DNA from: Alloyangia mangrovi
GTDB taxonomy: Bacteria > Pseudomonadota > Alphaproteobacteria > Rhodobacterales > Rhodobacteraceae
Reading direction: 5' to 3'
Length of the DNA: 64,000 nt
NCBI RefSeq assembly: GCF_002300555.2
Contig: NZ_NTHN02000003.1
Coordinates: forward strand, 62,001-126,000
Below the pieces are notes generated by a model that saw only the letters and a program-made list of their open reading frames with translations, had not been told where the DNA came from and did no database searches. A program made the translations under genes and the position numbers. Within the stretch, counting starts at the first letter, position 1. Each line of letters begins with the position of its first letter. Shown one piece after another: positions 56,803 to 64,000 of this stretch.

Positions 56803-56848
56803 GCAAAAGCCTTCGAAGGCTTCTGCAACTCTCTTTGTAGAGAGTTGC
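56803..56848 (+). terminator. Tandem overlapping hairpins after aglK
   Basis: First stem: palindrome AAGCCTTCGAAGGCTT (56807-56822) with flanking GCA/TGC. Second: GCAACTCTCT (56825-56834), loop TTGT, exact complement (56839-56848). They share the GC at 56825-56826. No T-run, so they may protect the mRNA 3' end rather than terminate. Confidence 0.7.
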
Positions 56849-56902
56849 TCCACAGCCGCGCGCAGACGCGATAGGATGCAAAGGCGCATTCCCGCCCTGC
56901 AT

Positions 56903-56917
56903 GTTCTCATTAAGTTC
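56903..56917. promoter_or_regulatory. LexA SOS box of uvrA
   Basis: GTTCTCATTAAGTTC is a perfect match to GTTC-N7-GTTC, the alphaproteobacterial LexA site, 67 bases before the uvrA ATG. uvrA is a classic LexA target in Rhodobacter and rhizobia. Confidence 0.92.
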
Positions 56918-56983
56918 TCATTTACCCATTGCGATCCGGGGCGTTTCGCCTATGTGTAGGGGCGTTCCTTTCCCGAGGGTCTC

Positions 56984-59866
<2,883 letters not shown>

Positions 59867-59899
59867 ACGCGCGGCGCGGACGCTAGGGCGCGCCGCTGC

Positions 59900-60000
59900 G
59901 TATTGGCAAAGAGAAGAAGGACCGGTCGCTTCCAGAAGCGCCGGTCCTGATTTCTTCTAGGCGGAAATATCCCTGGGGGTCCGGGGGGCAGCGCCCCCCC
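59900..60000 (+). repeat. Dispersed palindromic intergenic repeat, copy 5
   Basis: Module B TATTGGCAAAGAGAAGAA (59901-59918), the uvrA terminator, module A CTAGGCGGAAATATCCC (59957-59973) and GGGGGGCAGCGCCCCCC (59983-59999). Here B comes before A, unlike copy 4. Confidence 0.8.
59919..59957 (+). terminator. uvrA terminator
   Basis: GGACCGG (59919-59925) and CCGGTCC (59941-59947) with an inner CGCTT/AAGCG stem, followed by the T-rich TGATTTCTTCT. Confidence 0.75.
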
Positions 60001-60009
60001 GGCGTCTCC

Positions 60010-60400
60010 TCACTTTGCCAGCTGCGCGATGCCGCCGATGATGTCCAGGACCGCGCCGGTGTCGGGATCGACGCGGTAGACGTAATCGTCAACGTTGTAG
60101 TAGGTCCGGCGCGGGTCGAGCTGGTAGCGGCCCGGATCGCGGATCACGATGTAATTGTCGCGGATTCGCTCGCCGCGGTCGAAGCGGTGAATGTGGACCT
60201 CGTCGCGATCGTGATCCCGGTCGCGATCACGGTCATGATCATGGTGGCCCTGCTGGACTTTTTTTGTACTGACCCGGGGGCATGCAGGCCTCGTTCTTCT
60301 TGGCGAGGCCCGGCGGGCAGCCCTTGTTGCCGGCGCTGGCGGCCATGGGAGTGACGAGGACGGCGGCCGACAGGGCCGCGAAAGTGAGGGTACGCAACAT
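60010..60400 (-). CDS. RcnB-like secreted His/Asp-rich protein, frameshifted as read
   Basis: About 129 residues once one base is removed from the T7 run 60259-60265. Signal peptide (residues 1-23, MAASAG), a CPPG...CMPPGQ segment, then a His/Asp/Arg run (HHDHDRDRDRDHDRD) and a C-terminal domain with DNYIVIRDPGRYQLD and YYNVDDYVYRVDPDTG, as in RcnB/periplasmic Ni-Co homeostasis relatives. In roseobacters such genes follow uvrA and are sometimes mis-named as a UvrA fragment. Metal binding is inferred. Confidence 0.7.
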
Positions 60401-60503
60401 GCTGCTCTCCTGTACGTGGTGCGGAGTTATACGCAGACAACGCGCGGCTCCGCCGCATGAGTTCCCGAAAACCCGGCGAGATCAGCGGCTTTCCGCCACA
60501 GGT

Positions 60504-61289
60504 TCATGTGCTCCAGTTGGGCTTGCGCTTGTCGAGAAAGGCGGCGATGCCTTCGGCAGTGTCGTGCTCGAGCATATTTTCGACCATGACCTGTCCGGCC
60601 AACGCATAGGCCTCCTCCAGCGGCAGCTCTGCCTGGGCGTAGAAGGCCTGCTTGCCGATCTTCACCGCCTGCGGCAGCTTCGAGGCGACGCTTTCCGCCA
60701 GCGCCAGCGCCGCGGCGGGAAGCTCGGCTTCGGGGACCACGCGGTTGATGAGCCCCATGGCCTGCGCTTCGCCTGCGGGGATGAACCGGCCCGTGGTGAG
60801 CATCTCGAAGGCCTGCTTGCGCGGCAGGTTGCGGGTCAGCGCCACCATGGGCGTCGAGCAGAAGAGCCCGATGTTGACCCCGTTGACGGCAAAGCGCGCA
60901 TTCTCGGCGGCCACGGCCATGTCGCAGCTCGCCACCAGTTGGCAGCCGGCGGCGGCAGCGATGCCGTGGACCTGCGCGATCACCGGCTGGGGCAGGCGGG
61001 TCAGCCCGGACATCACCTTGGCGCAACGGGCAAACAGGTCGGCGAAATAGCCCGCGCCCTTGTCCTCGGCCTGACGCCCGGCCTGCATCTCGCGCAGGTC
61101 GTGGCCGGCGCAGAAGACCTTGCCTGCGCCCGAGATGACCACGGCGCGGATCGTCTGATCCTGGCCGAGCGGGTCGATCTGCGCCTGCAGCGCCGCCAGC
61201 ATCGCATCCGACAGCGGGTTCAGCCGCTCCGGGGCATTCAGCCTCAGGTGTGCCACCGGCCCGGTGTCGTGACGTTCCAGAATTGCCAT
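60504..61289 (-). CDS. Enoyl-CoA hydratase/isomerase family protein
   Basis: 261-residue crotonase. Oxyanion-hole segments VFCAGHDLREM and NIGLFCSTPMVALTR are present, with HGIAAAAGCQLVASCDMA. The second catalytic glutamate position of classical ECH is not obvious, so the reaction (hydration, isomerisation or other) is open. ATG at 61289 follows GGAGGAGG. The longer frame beyond is antisense to the thioesterase. Confidence 0.85.
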   Translation of the reverse strand: MAILERHDTGPVAHLRLNAPERLNPLSDAMLAALQAQIDPLGQDQTIRAVVISGAGKVFCAGHDLREMQAGRQAEDKGAGYFADLFARCAKVMSGLTRLPQPVIAQVHGIAAAAGCQLVASCDMAVAAENARFAVNGVNIGLFCSTPMVALTRNLPRKQAFEMLTTGRFIPAGEAQAMGLINRVVPEAELPAAALALAESVASKLPQAVKIGKQAFYAQAELPLEEAYALAGQVMVENMLEHDTAEGIAAFLDKRKPNWST

Positions 61290-61358
61290 CTTGTCCTCCT
61301 CCATCCTCGCGGGCAGCCTAGCCAGCAAGGAAGAGGGGCGAAAGAGGCGGGAGGTCGC

Positions 61359-61781
61359 ATGGCGCTGCAGTTCACCATTCCGGAGATGACCGGGTTCCTG
61401 AGAGAGGTCTTTCCGCAGATCGAGGGCATGTTTGCCATCGATCGGATGGACGAGGAGCTGCTGGTGATGCGGCTGATCGTGGACGAGCAGCACCTGCGGC
61501 CCGGCGGAACCGTCTCGGGCCCGTCGATGTTCGCGCTTGCGGATGTGGCGGCCTATGTGGCGACCATGGCGCGGATCGGGCGCGAGGCGCTCACCGTGAC
61601 CACCCATTGCTCGATCGACTTCATGCGCAAGCCCGAGGCCGGGCGCGACCTGCTGGCCGAGGCGCGGGTGCTGAAGATGGGCCGCAGCCTCAGCGTGACC
61701 GACGTGCTGCTCTACTCGGAACACTCGGACGATCCGGTCGCCCATGCCTCGCTGACCTACGCCATTCCGCCTCGGCGCTGA
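61359..61781 (+). CDS. PaaI-type hotdog-fold thioesterase
   Basis: 140-residue single hotdog domain: GGTVSGPSMFALADVAAYVA forms the central helix with the catalytic Asp/Glu region, followed by TTHCSIDFMRKPEAGRDL. Presumably hydrolyses an acyl- or aryl-CoA. Divergent from the enoyl-CoA hydratase, which shares the 69-bp region between them. GGGAGG precedes ATG. Confidence 0.88.
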   Translation: MALQFTIPEMTGFLREVFPQIEGMFAIDRMDEELLVMRLIVDEQHLRPGGTVSGPSMFALADVAAYVATMARIGREALTVTTHCSIDFMRKPEAGRDLLAEARVLKMGRSLSVTDVLLYSEHSDDPVAHASLTYAIPPRR

Positions 61782-61788
61782 GCGCGGC

Positions 61789-62841
61789 TCAGAGGGGCTC
61801 GGGGAAGGCCAGACCGGCTTCGGCAGCGCAGGCGCGGATGCGGGTGAGCACCTCGTCGGGCAGGGCGATGCCCTCGCGGCGCGCGCGCTCGGCGGCCGAG
61901 GCGGCACGGTCGCCGGGGATGCGCACGGGGCGCGCGGGATCGATCGGGCGGCTGGCCCGGCAGGCCTCGTTCAGATGCGCGACCTGCGCCACGAAGGCCT
62001 CGTGCCCGCCAAAGGCCGCGGGGTCCATCACCTGCAGGAAGACATTGGCGCCCCAGCGGGTCGGCGCCTCGACCCGGCCATGGCCAGCCAGCGCCTGCGT
62101 CAACATCTCGACCATCAGCCCCATCGCAAAGCCCTTGTGACCGTGGTCCGCGCCACCCACCGGCAGGATCGATCCCTTGGGCTGCTGGTTGATGACGGTA
62201 GGGTCGGTGGTGGCGTGGCCCTCGCCGTCCAGCATCCAGGGATGCGCAAATTCGGTGCCGGAGTTAATGTGCTCGCGCACCTTCGACAGCGTGGTGATCG
62301 AGGCGCAGGTGTCGATCAGCACCGGATGGTCCTTGCCCGGGTAGCCGACCGCCCAGGGGTTGGGGGTGAGCAGCGGCTCGCAGCCTCCGTAGGGCGCCAC
62401 CCATTGGCCCGAGGGATCGGAGGTGGCGATGTAGCACACGTAGCCCTTCTCGGCGGCGATGCGGGTCAGCGCCGAGAGGCAGCCGATGTGATGGCTGCGG
62501 CGGATCGCCATGGCGGCCATGCCATACTCGGCGGCGCGCGCCATGCAGGTCTCGAGCGCGCGGGTCATCACCCAGTGGCCGGGCAGGTAGTTGCCGTCCC
62601 AGAGCAGGGTGACCCTGTTGTCGGCCAGCACCTCATGTTCGCCCTCCTTGGTCATCAGGTCCTTGGCCAGCTCAGGCAGGTAGTAGGAGACCATCGATAT
62701 GCCATGGGTGGTGACGCCGATCTCGTCGGTCTGGATCAGCAGCTCGGCGACGGTCTCGGCCTTCTCGGGCGGCAGGCCAGCGCCGGCCAGCAGGTTTCGG
62801 GCGAGGGTGAAAAGCGCGGTGCGGTCATAGGTCTGGGTCAT
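61789..62841 (-). CDS. Malate/L-lactate dehydrogenase family (Ldh_2) oxidoreductase
   Basis: About 350 residues of the type-2 malate/L-lactate family, which also includes ureidoglycolate and sulfolactate dehydrogenases. Seen: an N-terminal helical region, ASDPSGQWVAPYGG and LLTPNPWAVGYPG (NAD-binding), and GGADHGHKGFAMGLMVEML. Substrate cannot be told. ATG chosen at 62841 (MTQTYDRTALF). Convergent with the thioesterase; stop is seven bases away. Confidence 0.87.
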   Translation of the reverse strand: MTQTYDRTALFTLARNLLAGAGLPPEKAETVAELLIQTDEIGVTTHGISMVSYYLPELAKDLMTKEGEHEVLADNRVTLLWDGNYLPGHWVMTRALETCMARAAEYGMAAMAIRRSHHIGCLSALTRIAAEKGYVCYIATSDPSGQWVAPYGGCEPLLTPNPWAVGYPGKDHPVLIDTCASITTLSKVREHINSGTEFAHPWMLDGEGHATTDPTVINQQPKGSILPVGGADHGHKGFAMGLMVEMLTQALAGHGRVEAPTRWGANVFLQVMDPAAFGGHEAFVAQVAHLNEACRASRPIDPARPVRIPGDRAASAAERARREGIALPDEVLTRIRACAAEAGLAFPEPL

Positions 62842-63102
62842 GCGGGTGTTGTCGGATGGGTCTGACCCCACGTCAATCACCCAAATGCGACCGCGCGGAT
62901 TTTTCCCGCGCTTGCGGAGGCATGCCCGGCGCGTGCCGCCTCAGACGGGGGTTGCGAAGTTGCGAAATCGGCGCGATCCTCCGCACTGAACACGTCATGC
63001 CGCGACCGGGCATAGAGGGGGGGGGGACCGGCTGCGCCTTTGGTCTAATAGGCGCGGCGCCACTTCCTGTTAGTCTGGGAGCTGTCAGAGAGGACATTAG
63101 CC

Positions 63103-63633
63103 ATGCAGATGAGCGATACACGGGTGATCAAGGCCCCGCGCGAGGTGGTCTGGGCCGCGATCCTGAACCCCGAGGTGCTGAAGGCCTGCGTGCCTGGCTG
63201 CACCGAGCTGACCGGCACGCCCGAAAAGGGGTTCGAGGCCACGGTGGTGCAGAAGGTCGGCCCGGTGAAGGCAACCTTCAAGGGCACCGTGAGCCTGTCG
63301 AACATGACCGAGCCCGAGGCGGTGACGCTCTCGGGCGAGGGCAAGGGCGGTGCCGCGGGCTTCGCCAAGGGCGGAGCGGACGTGCGCTTCGCCGAGGTCG
63401 AGGGCGGCACTGAGCTGACCTACGAGGTCGATGCCAAGGTCGGCGGCAAGCTTGCGCAGCTCGGCAGCCGGATCATCGACGGCTTTGCGAAGAAAATGGC
63501 CGACCAGTTCTTCACCAACCTGCAGGACGCCGTCGAAGGGCCCAGCGAGGCCGACGAGGCGCCTGTGGCCGAGGGGGACGCCGGTGAAGAGGGCAAGAAA
63601 AAGGGATGGTTCAAGCGGATGGTCTCGGGCTGA
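63103..63633 (+). CDS. coxG: CoxG family carbon monoxide dehydrogenase accessory protein (SRPBCC)
   Basis: 176 residues. A START/SRPBCC fold with IKAPREVVWAAILNPEVLK, CVPGCTEL and the long beta strands VGPVKATFKGTVSLSN and ELTYEVDAKVGGKLAQLGSR, as in CoxG, which helps anchor or mature CO/aerobic molybdenum dehydrogenases at the membrane. A Lys-rich C-terminus (KKKGWFKRM) suggests a membrane contact. Followed 58 bases later by coxS, so this is the start of a cox-type operon. Confidence 0.85.
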   Translation: MQMSDTRVIKAPREVVWAAILNPEVLKACVPGCTELTGTPEKGFEATVVQKVGPVKATFKGTVSLSNMTEPEAVTLSGEGKGGAAGFAKGGADVRFAEVEGGTELTYEVDAKVGGKLAQLGSRIIDGFAKKMADQFFTNLQDAVEGPSEADEAPVAEGDAGEEGKKKGWFKRMVSG

Positions 63634-63691
63634 CGCCCGTGCCACAGTGCAACCAACCGAAAACCGATCAGTCATCCCAGGGAGGGAACGT

Positions 63692-64000
63692 ATGACCAAG
63701 GTAACGATGACGGTGAACGGCAAGGCTGTCAGCAAGGAGGTCAGGGGCAACATGCTGATGACCGAGTTCCTGCGCGACGAGCTGCATCTGACCGGCACCC
63801 ACGTCGGCTGTGACACCTCGCAATGCGGCGCCTGCAACATCCACGTCAACGGCGAGACCGTGAAGGGCTGCACCATCTTCGCCGCCGAATGCGACGGCGC
63901 CGAGGTGGGCACCATCGAGGGGCAGGCCAATGCCGACGGCTCGCTCAACGTGATCCAGCAGGCCTTCCAGGACCACCACGGGCTGCAGTGCGGCTTCTGC
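63692..64000 (+). CDS. coxS: [2Fe-2S] small subunit of an aerobic CO/xanthine dehydrogenase-type enzyme (CoxS), truncated by window end
   Basis: First 103 residues only. N-terminal plant-type ferredoxin cluster ligands: C40, C45, C48 (VGCDTSQCGAC) and C60 (VKGC), and the second-cluster start LQCGFC at the window edge. GGGAGG precedes ATG. The CO dehydrogenase L and M subunits should lie beyond the window. Form I (CO) or form II/other substrate cannot be told from this part. Confidence 0.9.
   Translation, partial: MTKVTMTVNGKAVSKEVRGNMLMTEFLRDELHLTGTHVGCDTSQCGACNIHVNGETVKGCTIFAAECDGAEVGTIEGQANADGSLNVIQQAFQDHHGLQCGFC

Noticed and set aside
60219-60240. Short GATCGTGATC-type tandem repeats as a microsatellite
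   Set aside because: They are codons for the His/Asp/Arg run of the RcnB-like protein.
63017-63026. G10 run before coxG as a regulatory slip site
   Set aside because: Non-coding, and homopolymer lengths look unreliable in this sequence.

Overview
The window is chromosomal DNA from an alphaproteobacterium of the Rhodobacteraceae, most likely roseobacter-type. The evidence is GC-rich DNA with short intergenic gaps, a trgA-trgB-cysK tellurite locus of the kind described in Rhodobacter sphaeroides, a GTTC-N7-GTTC SOS box at uvrA, CceR-like operators on central carbon genes, an rhizobial-type aglEFGAK operon and the start of a coxG/coxS locus. The genus cannot be fixed from sequence reading alone. 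I see no rRNA, tRNA, CRISPR array or insertion sequence.

Layout. 0.1-7.5 kb (+): CPD photolyase behind an RpoE-like promoter, then trgA, trgB, cysK, a DUF3772 mechanosensitive channel and an alanyl-tRNA editing protein. 7.5-12.3 kb (-): EamA transporter, DUF533/TerB protein, SelO AMPylase, GNAT acetyltransferase, nucleoside hydrolase. 12.5-16.3 kb (+): zwf-pgl-pgi, the entry to the oxidative pentose phosphate/Entner-Doudoroff routes. 16.4-24.1 kb: envelope genes, namely a PRC-barrel protein, a cupin, an endolysin-holin pair, a DUF882 peptidase-like protein, an L,D-transpeptidase, an LpxD paralogue, an acyl carrier protein and a ketoacyl-ACP synthase. 24.2-32.7 kb: gap, DUF808, tkt, a coiled-coil protein, zapA, eno and a second MscS channel.

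32.8-56.8 kb is one large carbon-storage and alpha-glucoside locus around a divergent promoter with two matching AglR operators. Rightwards run aglE-F-G-A-K (binding protein, two permeases, alpha-glucosidase, ATPase). Leftwards run aglR, a GH1 beta-glucosidase, glk, glgP, glgB, glgC, glgA, glgX, malQ, pgm and an EamA transporter. Together they import and hydrolyse alpha-glucosides, phosphorylate glucose, and interconvert glucose-6-P, glucose-1-P, ADP-glucose and glycogen. The right end carries uvrA, an RcnB-like secreted protein, an enoyl-CoA hydratase, a PaaI-type thioesterase, an Ldh_2 dehydrogenase, coxG and a truncated coxS.

Two cross-cutting points. First, six genes (mscS/DUF3772 tail, alaX, glgA, glgC, bgl, and the RcnB-like gene) have their frame broken or altered at a homopolymer, and in each case removing one base repairs it; this looks like sequence error rather than gene decay. 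Second, a dispersed palindromic intergenic repeat occurs five times, always just 3' of genes, and in one case it supplies the C-terminus of a protein.
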